A stretch of DNA of 39,475 bases. Source: an uncultured Acidobacteriaceae bacterium (GTDB taxonomy: Bacteria; Acidobacteriota; Terriglobia; Terriglobales; Acidobacteriaceae). The notes beneath the pieces were generated by a model. That model saw nothing but the letters and a program-made list of their open reading frames with translations. It was not told the origin of the DNA and did not search any database. The stretch covers positions 1-39,475 of the forward strand of contig CAIWFH010000141.1 in the NCBI GenBank assembly GCA_903911925.1, read 5' to 3'. Positions 16,328 through 24,473 of this stretch are shown piece after piece (the first letter of the stretch is position 1; every line of letters begins with the position of its first letter). Both the position numbers and the translations under genes were made by a program.

Positions 16328-16392
16328 CGGCCTGACACAGAGTGGATTTTTGAAGCAACTCTAGCCCGATGCTATCACCGCTCCCGGCCTGA

Positions 16393-18039
16393 CTATTGCC
16401 TGGACGAAGTCGCGGATACGTAAATTGTTCCCGGCTGTTGGTTTGAAGATTCGAAGCGAAACATCTCGGTTAAACCTTCAGGATGTGCCTTGACCGCGCG
16501 ATCGACATCGTCGCCGTCAAAGGCCAGCACCACGGCCGCATTTGCTGCAGGCGCGGCCAGCGCGGCCTGATAAAACTCCTTGTCGCTCTCGTTGATGGTC
16601 TGCCGCAGCGGAATTCCTGTGAACGCAATAATTTCGGGATAGACCGAGGTCACCATCAGCACCATGCCTCCCGGCCGGTCTTTGAGCAGGCCGCGCAATG
16701 CAGAGGGAATCTCGAGATCGTATCCGCGCCGCGCCTCAATGTTCTTTGTTCCTTCAACATAAACAAGAGCGCGCTCGCGGCAAATCCTCCAGGTGTTCAA
16801 AGCCACAAGCGCAAACAGCGTGGCAGCAAAGAAGTTGACCCAGTTAGGCTTGACTTTGCGCACCGCGCTCATGGCGTACTGCGCTGCGAACCCAAGACCC
16901 AAGGCGAATGCAGGCAGCAGTTCCATTCCGTAGCGCGTGTTGTAAAAAGAGTGCGGCCACCACACGGGAAGAAAAATTGGCACCGAACCATAAGCAACGG
17001 AGTACGCGTAGAAAGCCGCGGGGAACCACAACAGCAGCGCCCACTTGAAGCCGTTCTTGCGCGCCGCAAACCATGCCAATGCTGTTCCTAGCAGGCTCAG
17101 CCCCAGCAGCACATTGCCCCACGCGGCAGCGGCTGCGTCCATCTCGGCAGCCTTCATGTAAAAGAGAAATGCGACCCATGGATTGTGCCACCCCGGATGA
17201 GGCGGAAATCCCGGCACCGACGTGCGTATCTCAATCGCCTTGGCTGAATAAGGCCCGCGCACAAAGAAAAGCCAATCGCCAAAGGCCCCGGCATTGTAAG
17301 CAAACCACGCCAACGGGGCCGCGACCACCACGGCGGACGCCAGCCAGAAACTGCGCGAGCGCAATGCGCCGCGCCGCGCCAGCGTGACGCCCATTGCGGA
17401 CCACGCCGCGAAAGCCATCACCCAGCCGTCATAGCGTGTATATACCGATGCGACAAGAGCCGCGGCAATCAGCCACTGCAGGCGGCGCAGTTGCTGCGGG
17501 TCCTTGTCGAGGCTGGAGCGCCACTACACCAGCCACACGGCCGTCCAGATCGTCTCGCACACAAACAGCGGCTCGGTCATGGCCGTAGTTTGCAGATAGA
17601 GCAGATTGGGATTGAGGGCAAAGAACGCCAGCGCCAGAGCGGCGGAGGGCGGCTGCAGCCAGTTGCGCGCCAGGCGATAGACACCCGCGCACCCGGCCAT
17701 GTAAGCCAGCGCCGAGGGAATCATGCCCGCAATTCCATTGGCCCACCAACCGTAGACCGCGACAAACGGAATCATCAACAGGTGAGGCAGCGGCAGCCAC
17801 ACCGAACCCAGTTGCAAAAATCCCGGCCGGTGCGAGTCGAAGACGCGGCGCGCAATGTGCAGGTGCGCCACAGCATCGCCATAGTTGAGCATGGCCCCAC
17901 TGCGCCAACTCCAGTTAATGGCCGCGAACGAGGCAACCGCACAGCAGGCCAGCACGGCCAGCCACTCTTGTTGAGAGATGGCTGGCCGCGAGGATTCTGC
18001 GCGCGCGATGTGCCTCTTAGTCAAGGTGTGTGAGCTCAC
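16393..18039 (-). pseudogene. Membrane glycosyltransferase interrupted by an in-frame amber codon
   Basis: A polytopic membrane protein of the GT39/ArnT-like type, about 548 codons, with a single TAG at 17524-17526. The frame is the same before and after it: TEPLFVCETIWTAVWLV, stop, WRSSLDKDPQQLRRLQW, then VASVYTRYDGWVMAFAAW, a motif order that fits one continuous protein. The first part holds the periplasmic loop with NYGDAVAHLHIARRV (acidic residue of the active site) and several helices; the second part holds the remaining helices and a C-terminal domain. The start is probably GTG 18039 or TTG 18024, overlapping the end of the pfkB gene. It may be a recent pseudogene, a sequencing error or, less likely, a readthrough gene. 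Two separate functional genes are unlikely because the second half has no good start. Confidence 0.8.
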
Positions 18040-18952
18040 GGAATAATACAAAGCGCTCGTCGATCTCTTTGCGCGAGAGTTCCTGCAGCCGCTCGGTGCC
18101 AAAGCGCTCGCAGGCAAACGATCCCATCACGCTGCCGTAGAACATGGCGTGGCGGAAGATGCGTGGCGTGAGAGCGGGCTGCGAGGCCAGGTAGCCGAAG
18201 AAGCCTCCGGCAAAGCTGTCGCCCGCGCCCGTCGGGTCAACCACCTCTTCAAGCGGAAGTGCGGGCGCCCGAAATGGGAACTCGGTCTTTTCCTTCTCCG
18301 GAGCGAAGCTCTGGCTGCTGAAAAAAGCCGTCGCGCCATATTCGCCGTGCTTCACCACCAGCGCGGTGGGGCCAAGCTGCAGCACGGCACGCGCCGCCTG
18401 GACAAGATTGTTGTTGCCGGCCAGCATGCGGGTTTCGGTGTCGTTGATGAGCAGGATGTCAAGGCCTTTCAGCACTTCAAGCAGTGCTGCCTTGTGACCC
18501 TTGATCCAGTAGTTCATGGTGTCGCCGGCCACCAGCTTCACATCCGGCATGGCATCGCGCACGCGGCGCTGCAACACCGGATCGATGTTGGCCAGGAACA
18601 GGTACTCGGAGTCGCGGTAAGCATCGGGAATCTTCGGCTCAAACGCCGCAAATACGTTCAGTTCGGTGTTGTGGGTCTTGGCTTCGTTCAGGTTTTCAAG
18701 ATACGAGCCTTCCCAGAAAAAGCTCTTGCCCGCGGTGTGCTCAATGCCGCGCGTGTCGATGTTGCGCGCGTCAAAGACAGCCTGCTGCCTGCGGCCAAAG
18801 TCCTCGCCAACAACGGCGATCACGCGTACATCGGTGAAGTAACTCGCCGCCAGCGAAAAATAAGTTGCCGCGCCGCCCAGGCAGCGGTCGCGCTTGCCCG
18901 CGGGTGTCTCAATGGAATCGAAGGCAACGCTGCCCACTACGGTAATTGACAT
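18017..18952 (-). CDS. PfkB-family sugar/nucleoside kinase
   Basis: A cytoplasmic kinase of 311 residues in the ribokinase/PfkB family, which phosphorylates a sugar or nucleoside hydroxyl with ATP. The first family signature region is GGAATYFSLAASYF near the N-terminus; the second, DPTGAGDSFAGGF, contains the catalytic Asp and the anion hole. NDTETRMLAGNNN matches the usual middle segment. ATG 18952 is preferred because GAGAGGAAG precedes it; the frame is open to a TTG at 18967. The substrate is not readable. Its position 149 bp downstream of MTA phosphorylase on the same strand suggests a role in nucleoside or methylthioribose salvage, but this is inference only. Confidence 0.88.
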   Translation of the reverse strand: MSITVVGSVAFDSIETPAGKRDRCLGGAATYFSLAASYFTDVRVIAVVGEDFGRRQQAVFDARNIDTRGIEHTAGKSFFWEGSYLENLNEAKTHNTELNVFAAFEPKIPDAYRDSEYLFLANIDPVLQRRVRDAMPDVKLVAGDTMNYWIKGHKAALLEVLKGLDILLINDTETRMLAGNNNLVQAARAVLQLGPTALVVKHGEYGATAFFSSQSFAPEKEKTEFPFRAPALPLEEVVDPTGAGDSFAGGFFGYLASQPALTPRIFRHAMFYGSVMGSFACERFGTERLQELSRKEIDERFVLFRELTHLD

Positions 18953-19005
18953 GTATCTTCCTCTCAACGTGCTCTGGGATATGCAAGGGCCAAAAACAAA
19001 TGCGG

Positions 19006-19041
19006 GTCCTTCGACTCCGCTACGCTCCGCTCAGGATGACA
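19006..19041. repeat. Dispersed CTCCGCT-type repeat, copy 1
   Basis: The block from GTCCTTCGACTCCGC to CTCAGGATGACA holds the core CTCCGCTACGCTCCGCTCAG in the gap between mtnP and pfkB. A second version, CTCCGCTTCGCTCCGCTCAG followed by AATGACGG, is at 24427-24457. Repeats of this look are scattered between genes in several phyla, from memory; they are too short to code. Confidence 0.6.
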
Positions 19042-19101
19042 GCTCCGTGGGGATGAAATCATTTTGAGCCAGATTAACCATTTCGAAATTCCGAACGCGA
19101 C

Positions 19102-19986
19102 CTACCAGCCCATGTACTTGCCAAACAGCAGCTTGAGTCTTTCTTTCGCAGCCGCTGGAATCGCATCCGGCTGGGTCAGCACGGCAAACTTCGCTGCCGA
19201 GGCGCAGGCGCAGTTGCGCTCCGCAGGCAAGGCCGCAACTGCGGCTTTTACCACCAATGCGGCGTTCGCGGCATTCTTGTGGAGTACGGCAACGATCTCT
19301 TCAATGGTTACTGCATCGTGGCCTTCGCGCCAGCAGTCGTAGTCGGTGACCATGGCGACGGTGGCGTAGCAAATCTCTGCCTCGCGGGCCAGCTTGGCCT
19401 CTTGCAGGTTGGTCATGCCGATTACGTCCGCGCCCCAACTGCGATACAGATTGGACTCCGCGCGGGTTGAGAATTGAGGGCCCTCCATGCAGATGTAAGT
19501 CCCGCCCAGCTTGCCCACCACGCCCACCGTGGCGCAGGCCGCTTCGGCGGCTTTGGCCACTGTCGCGCACACCGGGTCGCCAAAGGCCACGTGGCCCACA
19601 ATGCCGTCGCCAAAGAAGGTAGCGACGCGATTGAAGGTGCGATCAATGAACTGGTCGGGCATCACAAAGTCGGTGGGCTTGTGCTCTTCCTTGAGCGAGC
19701 CGACGGCGGAGATGGAGAGGATGCGCTCGACGCCCAGCTTTTTGAAGGCATAAATGTTGGCGCGGAAGTTCAACTCCGAGGGCAGAATGCGATGGCTGCG
19801 CCCATGGCGTGCCAGGAATGCCACCTTGCGGCCTTCCAACTCGCCCAGCACGAATGCATCGGAGGGCGCGCCAAACGGCGTTTCTACAACTACTTCATGA
19901 ACGTTCGTGAAGCCGGGCATCGAGTAAAGCCCGCTGCCGCCGATGATGCCGATCTCTGCTTGAGCCAAAGCCCGCTCCTTGTTCAC
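19102..19986 (-). CDS. mtnP: S-methyl-5'-thioadenosine phosphorylase
   Basis: A 294-residue enzyme of the type 2 purine nucleoside phosphorylase family that splits methylthioadenosine into adenine and methylthioribose-1-phosphate, clearing the by-product of polyamine and quorum-signal synthesis. Motifs in order: GIIGGSGLYSMPGF (phosphate site), ETPFGAPSD, FLARHGRSHRILPSE, ISAVGSLKEEHKPTDFVMPDQFIDRT, EGPQFSTRAES (base and ribose site) and TDYDCWREGHD. This set is diagnostic of MTAP. The longest frame starts at GTG 19986; a TTG at 19968 follows an AAGGAG with good spacing and may be the real start. It is divergent from the metal regulator gene. No mtnA or mtnK is seen in the window. Confidence 0.93.
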   Translation of the reverse strand: MNKERALAQAEIGIIGGSGLYSMPGFTNVHEVVVETPFGAPSDAFVLGELEGRKVAFLARHGRSHRILPSELNFRANIYAFKKLGVERILSISAVGSLKEEHKPTDFVMPDQFIDRTFNRVATFFGDGIVGHVAFGDPVCATVAKAAEAACATVGVVGKLGGTYICMEGPQFSTRAESNLYRSWGADVIGMTNLQEAKLAREAEICYATVAMVTDYDCWREGHDAVTIEEIVAVLHKNAANAALVVKAAVAALPAERNCACASAAKFAVLTQPDAIPAAAKERLKLLFGKYMGW

Positions 19987-20136
19987 GGGCCTTTACCAAG
20001 CCCGCGCGCCTGCCTTCTGCAAACTATCCAAGTATAAAGGTTAGGCGCGGAGTGGCTTCTCCGGGGGGTGGTTGGAGCCGGCGAGGAATAGTCCCTGGTC
20101 CATAACCCCTAACCGCGTAGACTGTTCAGAGCAGCG

Positions 20137-20802
20137 ATGAAAGACGCCATCCCCGTATCGAAGGAAAACTATCTCAAGGCCATACTGGAAGCAGAGGCCG
20201 AGGGCCGGCAGGTGATTCCTGCCATGCTGGCGCATTGGCTTGAAGTTTCTGCGCCGGCGGTGACCATGGCGCTGAAGCGGTTGAAACGTGACGGCTACGT
20301 GGAGGTGGGCGCGGACGGCATTGTGCGCCTCACCGCGACCGGCCGCGACACCGCGTACCAGACCGCCCTGCGGCATCACCTGATCGAGAGAATGCTGAGC
20401 GAGATCTTCGGCATGGAGTGGTACGAAATCCACGAAGAGGCCGAGCGGCTTGAGCATGTGGTTTCGCCGGCCTTCGAGGCCAAACTCAAAGAAAAATTAG
20501 GCGAGAGCGGCGCCTGTCCGCACGGCAACCACGTACTGCCAGAGAACCCGGTGCAGCGCAAAAAGCGCGGCGAGGTCCCGCTGTCGGAGGCTGCCGCCGG
20601 GGGGCGGTACACGGTGACCAGCCTGCATGAGCGCGATCCGAAGCTGCTGCTCTTTCTTCACGGAGCGGGAATCGGCCCCGGCCAGGACCTGCGCGTAGTC
20701 AGCCAGAACTACGACCAAACCGTTTCAATTGAGCTACCTGCAGGTGTTTGCATCCTCGGCCGGCCAGCGGCGGAGGCGATTTGGCTGAGACAGGAAAATT
20801 AA
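20137..20802 (+). CDS. DtxR/MntR-family metal-dependent regulator
   Basis: A 221-residue metal-sensing repressor of the DtxR family. A winged helix (SKENYLKAILEAEAEG, then LEVSAPAVTMALKRLKRDGYVEV as recognition helix) is followed by the metal-binding and dimerisation domain (HHLIERMLSEIFGMEWYEIHEEAERLEHVVS, with Glu and His ligands, and ACPHGNHVLP). The C-terminal SH3/FeoA-like domain runs from about residue 146. It lies 93 bp upstream of an Nramp transporter gene on the same strand, with a near-perfect palindrome between them, so manganese- or iron-dependent repression of mntH is the simplest reading. Metal identity cannot be fixed from the sequence. Confidence 0.92.
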   Translation: MKDAIPVSKENYLKAILEAEAEGRQVIPAMLAHWLEVSAPAVTMALKRLKRDGYVEVGADGIVRLTATGRDTAYQTALRHHLIERMLSEIFGMEWYEIHEEAERLEHVVSPAFEAKLKEKLGESGACPHGNHVLPENPVQRKKRGEVPLSEAAAGGRYTVTSLHERDPKLLLFLHGAGIGPGQDLRVVSQNYDQTVSIELPAGVCILGRPAAEAIWLRQEN

Positions 20803-20826
20803 TAGTAATTAAATATAATGAAAATA

Positions 20827-20842
20827 GTTAACCATGATTAAC
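20827..20842. promoter_or_regulatory. Candidate metal-regulator operator before mntH
   Basis: GTTAACCATGATTAAC is an inverted repeat with only the two positions flanking the central CATG not complementary (C and A). It sits in an AT-rich stretch between the DtxR/MntR-type gene and mntH and overlaps a possible -35 (TTAACC, 20828-20833) that is 18 bp from CATACT at 20852-20857. Repression of mntH by the upstream regulator is inferred. Confidence 0.55.
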
Positions 20843-20895
20843 AAACTGTGGCATACTTGTTTCAAGTGGTTCCTGCAATCGCTTCCCAATAGCTC

Positions 20896-22227
20896 ATGGC
20901 CCTGGAAACCGTTGCCCATGTCGCGCTAGCCGAACCCTCTTTACCGGAGGTGTACTCGAGTGTGCGGGTCTCCCGGTCGCCGCATTTCTGGCGTCGGCTG
21001 GCTGGTTTTCTCGGTCCGGGATTTTTGATCTCCGTGGGCTACATGGACCCCGGTAACTGGGCAACCGACATTGCCGGGGGTTCGCGTTTCGGCTATACCC
21101 TGCTGTTTGTCATCATGGCCTCAAACCTGATGGCCATCCTGCTGCAAAGCCTCTCGTTAAAACTTGGCGTGGCCACGGAGCGCGACCTGGCGCAGATGTG
21201 CCACGAAACCTTCGGTCCCAAGGTTAGCTTCGTCTACTGGTTCTGGGCCGAAGTGGGCATCGCGGCGTGCGACCTGGCAGAAGTCATCGGCTCGGCCATT
21301 GCGCTGCAACTGCTCTTTCACATCCCGCTGATTTGGGGCGTGCTGATAACCGGCCTGGACGTGCTGTTGCTGCTGATGCTGCAGCGCTGGGGATTCCGCA
21401 CCATTGAAGCGCTGGTGATTGCGCTCATCGGCACCATCATCGGCATGTTTGGCGTGCAGATGTTCCTGTCGCGGCCGGAGTACGGACTCGCGCTGCACAG
21501 CCTGCTGATCCCCTCGCGCGACATCATAGCGAACCCGTCGATGCTCTATATCGCCGTCGGCATTCTTGGCGCCACGGTGATGCCGCACAATCTCTACCTG
21601 CACTCCTCAATTGTGCAGAGCCGGAAATACGAGCGCACGCCGAAAGGCAAGCGCGAAGCCATCTTCATGGCGAACATCGACTCGGTGCTCGCGCTCACTG
21701 TGGCCCTCTTCGTCAACGCGGCCATCCTCATCGTTGCGGCGGCGGTCTTCCATCGCAGCGGACACTTTGAGGTAGCTGCAATCGAAGATGCCTATAAGCT
21801 GCTCAGTCCGCTGGTGGGCGCGGGCTTTGCCAGCACGCTGTTTGCCGTGGCCCTGCTGGCCAGCGGACAGAACTCCTCCATCACCGGCACACTGGCCGGC
21901 CAGGTGGTGATGGAAGGCTTCATCCACTTCAAGCTGGCTCCGTGGCTGCGGCGGATGCTTACGCGCTCATTAGCCATCATCCCCACAATTCTCGTCGTCG
22001 CCTTTGCCGGAGAGAAGGGAACCGAGAAGCTGCTGATTTTCAGCCAGGTGATTCTGTCGCTGCAGCTGACCTTTGCCGTGGTGCCCCTGGTTATGTTTAC
22101 CAGCAGCCGCAAAAAGATGGGCGAGTTTGTGAACAGCTACGGGTTGCAAGCGGTGGCCTGGGTGGTCGCTGTGCTGATCGCCGGACTCAACGGGTGGCTG
22201 CTACTGCAAATGGTGATGGGCGTCTGA
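20896..22227 (+). CDS. mntH: Nramp-family divalent metal transporter
   Basis: An inner-membrane proton-coupled importer of Mn2+ (and Fe2+), 443 residues with eleven or so helices. The TM1 metal-binding motif is intact in GYMDPGNWATDIAGGS (DPGN), and TM6 has VMPHNLYLHSSIVQSRK (MPH). The loop SLKLGVATERDLAQMC and the TM8-9 region NSSITGTLAGQVVMEGFI are also typical of the bacterial MntH group. The gene follows a DtxR/MntR-type regulator and a palindromic site, which points to control by metal level. A perfect TATAAT at 20814-20819 also lies upstream but has no matching -35. There is no clear Shine-Dalgarno before ATG 20896. Confidence 0.93.
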   Translation: MALETVAHVALAEPSLPEVYSSVRVSRSPHFWRRLAGFLGPGFLISVGYMDPGNWATDIAGGSRFGYTLLFVIMASNLMAILLQSLSLKLGVATERDLAQMCHETFGPKVSFVYWFWAEVGIAACDLAEVIGSAIALQLLFHIPLIWGVLITGLDVLLLLMLQRWGFRTIEALVIALIGTIIGMFGVQMFLSRPEYGLALHSLLIPSRDIIANPSMLYIAVGILGATVMPHNLYLHSSIVQSRKYERTPKGKREAIFMANIDSVLALTVALFVNAAILIVAAAVFHRSGHFEVAAIEDAYKLLSPLVGAGFASTLFAVALLASGQNSSITGTLAGQVVMEGFIHFKLAPWLRRMLTRSLAIIPTILVVAFAGEKGTEKLLIFSQVILSLQLTFAVVPLVMFTSSRKKMGEFVNSYGLQAVAWVVAVLIAGLNGWLLLQMVMGV

Positions 22228-22266
22228 TCCTGTTTCCTCATCGCTGATCCCTCCTCCTGTCGTACC

Positions 22267-23931
22267 ATGAATGCGATGCAAGTTCTTTCCGCAGTTGAGA
22301 TGCAGGCCTGCGACCGAGCCACTACGGAGCGGTTCGGGATTCCGTCGCTGGAATTGATGCGGAGGGCCGCAGTGGCAGTGGCCGCCTTTGCGCGGCAACA
22401 GTTCCCGCGGGCGCGCCGGGTGACTGTGCTTTGCGGGCGCGGCAACAACGGCGGAGACGGCATGATGGCCGCACGGCTGTTGGCGGCAGACGGCCTGGAT
22501 GTGACGACTCTTTTGTTGGGCGAGCCGGGAAAGCTGACGGGCGATGCACTCGCAGCCTGGGGCGAACTGCTGGCCAGCGCTTCGCCGGGAAAAGTCCACG
22601 TGGTGGAGAATGCGGAAGAACTTGGCCGTTTGGACGACGCGCTGGCGGCCGACCTGATTGTGGACGCCGTACTGGGCACGGGCTTCAGGCCGCCGATGAA
22701 AGGCCTCGCGCTGGCGGCGCTCGAGTGGGCGAAAGGCAGCAAAGCCCCTGTGCTGGCCGTCGATCTGCCTTCCGGCTGGCCAGCCGACGAGACGGCCGCA
22801 AGTGTGAATACGCCTGTGTTCCCGGCCGATGCCGTCATCACCTTCACCGCGCCTAAACCTGCGCATGTGTTTGGCGCGTTTACGCGGCACTGGTGGCAGC
22901 CGGTCGTGGTGGCGCCCATCGGCTCGCCCGAACCGGCGATCATCTCGGGATTGAAGATTGACTGGGCGGGCTCGGCTCTGGCTTTTGCGCGGGCTCCGCG
23001 GCCGGCTGCCGCGCACAAGGGCAACTTTGGTCACGTGCTGGTGGTGGGCGGAACCATGGGCTCTGCGGGCGGCAAGGCGGGCGCCCCAGCCATGGCGGCT
23101 CTTTCCGCACTTCGCTCGGGCGCAGGATTGGTCACCGCGGCCGTGCCTGCTCCGGCTTTGGCGGTGGTATCGGCGATTGCGCCGGAGTTGATGACCTGGC
23201 CATTGGTCGCAGGCCCAGGGGGCTTCATCACATCGGAGAATCTTGCCCCGGAGTTCATCGCTGCCCTGATGGAGGGCAAGACGGTGCTGGCCATTGGGCC
23301 CGGCCTGGGACAGAACCCGGAGACGGCCAAGTTCGTCGCCGGCCTGCTCTCGGCCACCAAGATTCCGGCGGTGGTTGACGCGGACGCGCTGAATATTCTG
23401 GCGGCCAAGCCGGTGCTGCTGGCCAAGCTGGCCAAGGGGCGAACGCTGGTGCTTACGCCGCATCCGGGTGAGATGGCTCGGCTGTTAGGAATTTCGACAG
23501 CTCACGTGCAGGCCAGCCGCCTGCAGGAAGCACGGGCATTTGCCAGGCGAGTTGGGGTTACTCTGGTGCTGAAGGGCGCGCGGACCATCATCGCGCACCC
23601 CGACGGCCGCGTGGCCGTGAATACCACGGGCAATCCCGGCATGGCGAAGGGCGGCAGCGGCGATGTTCTTACCGGCCTGATTGCAGGACTGTTGGCCCAG
23701 CATCCCGCAGAGCCGGCGCTCGCGGTGGAAGCCGCCGTTTATCTGCACGGGCTGGCCGCAGACTTTGCAGTGCGCGCCGGCGATGAGCACACGCTGCTGG
23801 CCACCGACGGCATTGCACAGCTTTCCCGGGCTTTTCGCTTTCACACTAGCGGCCAGAACGGATATGTTTGGTTACAGGGAATGTCGGCGTCGCCGGCAAC
23901 ATCCGCAGACTCCCAAGAGGCAGCAAAATGA
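22267..23931 (+). CDS. nnr: Bifunctional NAD(P)HX epimerase/dehydratase
   Basis: A 554-residue fusion that repairs damaged NAD(P)H hydrates. The N-terminal NnrE/YjeF-N domain (about 1-215) interconverts R- and S-NAD(P)HX; LCGRGNNGGDGMMAARLL and DAVLGTGF are its signatures. The C-terminal NnrD/carbohydrate-kinase-like domain (about 230-530) is the ADP- or ATP-dependent dehydratase, with KGNFGHVLVVGGTMGSAGG, AIGPGLGQNPE, LTPHPGEMARLLG and TTGNPGMAKGGSGDVLTG. Length and order are those of bacterial fusions such as E. coli YjeF/Nnr. The stop overlaps the tsaE start by 4 bp (ATGA), a frequent pairing of these genes in bacteria. Confidence 0.95.
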   Translation: MNAMQVLSAVEMQACDRATTERFGIPSLELMRRAAVAVAAFARQQFPRARRVTVLCGRGNNGGDGMMAARLLAADGLDVTTLLLGEPGKLTGDALAAWGELLASASPGKVHVVENAEELGRLDDALAADLIVDAVLGTGFRPPMKGLALAALEWAKGSKAPVLAVDLPSGWPADETAASVNTPVFPADAVITFTAPKPAHVFGAFTRHWWQPVVVAPIGSPEPAIISGLKIDWAGSALAFARAPRPAAAHKGNFGHVLVVGGTMGSAGGKAGAPAMAALSALRSGAGLVTAAVPAPALAVVSAIAPELMTWPLVAGPGGFITSENLAPEFIAALMEGKTVLAIGPGLGQNPETAKFVAGLLSATKIPAVVDADALNILAAKPVLLAKLAKGRTLVLTPHPGEMARLLGISTAHVQASRLQEARAFARRVGVTLVLKGARTIIAHPDGRVAVNTTGNPGMAKGGSGDVLTGLIAGLLAQHPAEPALAVEAAVYLHGLAADFAVRAGDEHTLLATDGIAQLSRAFRFHTSGQNGYVWLQGMSASPATSADSQEAAK

Positions 23932-24401
23932 CCAGTGCCGCACCCGTCGAAGAAGACCGGATCCACGAGTTCACTACGCAAAGCGGCGCCGACACCATCG
24001 AAGTGGGCCGCAAACTGGCCCGTCTGCTGACTCCGCCGCAGTTGCTGATTCTGCGCGGCGACTTGGGAACCGGCAAAACCACGCTCGTTAAAGGCATTGC
24101 ACAGGCGCTGGACGCCGCCGAAGCAGACGAAGTGACCAGCCCAACATTTACCCTTTTGCACGAGTACGACGGCACACAGGATGGCAGGCCAGTGAAGCTC
24201 TTCCACCTGGACGTGTACCGCCTTGAAGGCGAGCGCCAACTGGAAACGCTGGGACTGGACGAGTTGCTCACCCCCGATGCGCTGGTGCTGGTGGAGTGGG
24301 GAGAGAAGTTCAAGAGCATCAAGAAGAAGGCTACCGGCGAGATAGCCATCACTTCAGCGGGCGGAGACGTGCGGAAGATTACGGTGACGCTGAAGGAGTA
24401 G
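23928..24401 (+). CDS. tsaE: tRNA t6A biosynthesis ATPase TsaE
   Basis: A 157-residue P-loop ATPase required with TsaB and TsaD for threonylcarbamoyladenosine at position 37 of ANN-reading tRNAs. The Walker A motif RGDLGTGKTTLVKG is at about residues 43-56; TSPTFTLLHEY, LFHLDVYRLEG and LVLVEWGEKF are the other family blocks. The ATG at 23928 overlaps the nnr stop (ATGA); the frame is open further upstream to 23868, but that part only overlaps nnr. Translational coupling to nnr is likely. TsaB and TsaD are not in the window. Confidence 0.93.
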   Translation: MTSAAPVEEDRIHEFTTQSGADTIEVGRKLARLLTPPQLLILRGDLGTGKTTLVKGIAQALDAAEADEVTSPTFTLLHEYDGTQDGRPVKLFHLDVYRLEGERQLETLGLDELLTPDALVLVEWGEKFKSIKKKATGEIAITSAGGDVRKITVTLKE

Positions 24402-24426
24402 CCGGGGAAAGCGAAATGCAGTTCCG

Positions 24427-24457
24427 CTCCTCCGCTTCGCTCCGCTCAGAATGACGG
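24427..24457. repeat. Dispersed CTCCGCT-type repeat, copy 2
   Basis: CTCCGCTTCGCTCCGCTCAG followed by AATGACGG in the 72-bp gap after tsaE. It matches the block at 19006-19041 except for a few substitutions in the core and at the ends. Confidence 0.55.
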
Positions 24458-24473
24458 TCTGAAATCCCACCTT

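Noticed and set aside
16330..16392. Possible fourth copy of the palindromic element before dapF
   Set aside because: Only a short GCAACTCTAG-like stretch resembles the right end, without a matching left arm; too weak.
22201..23463. 420-codon open frame on the - strand
   Set aside because: Antisense to the nnr fusion gene, which has complete motifs on the + strand.
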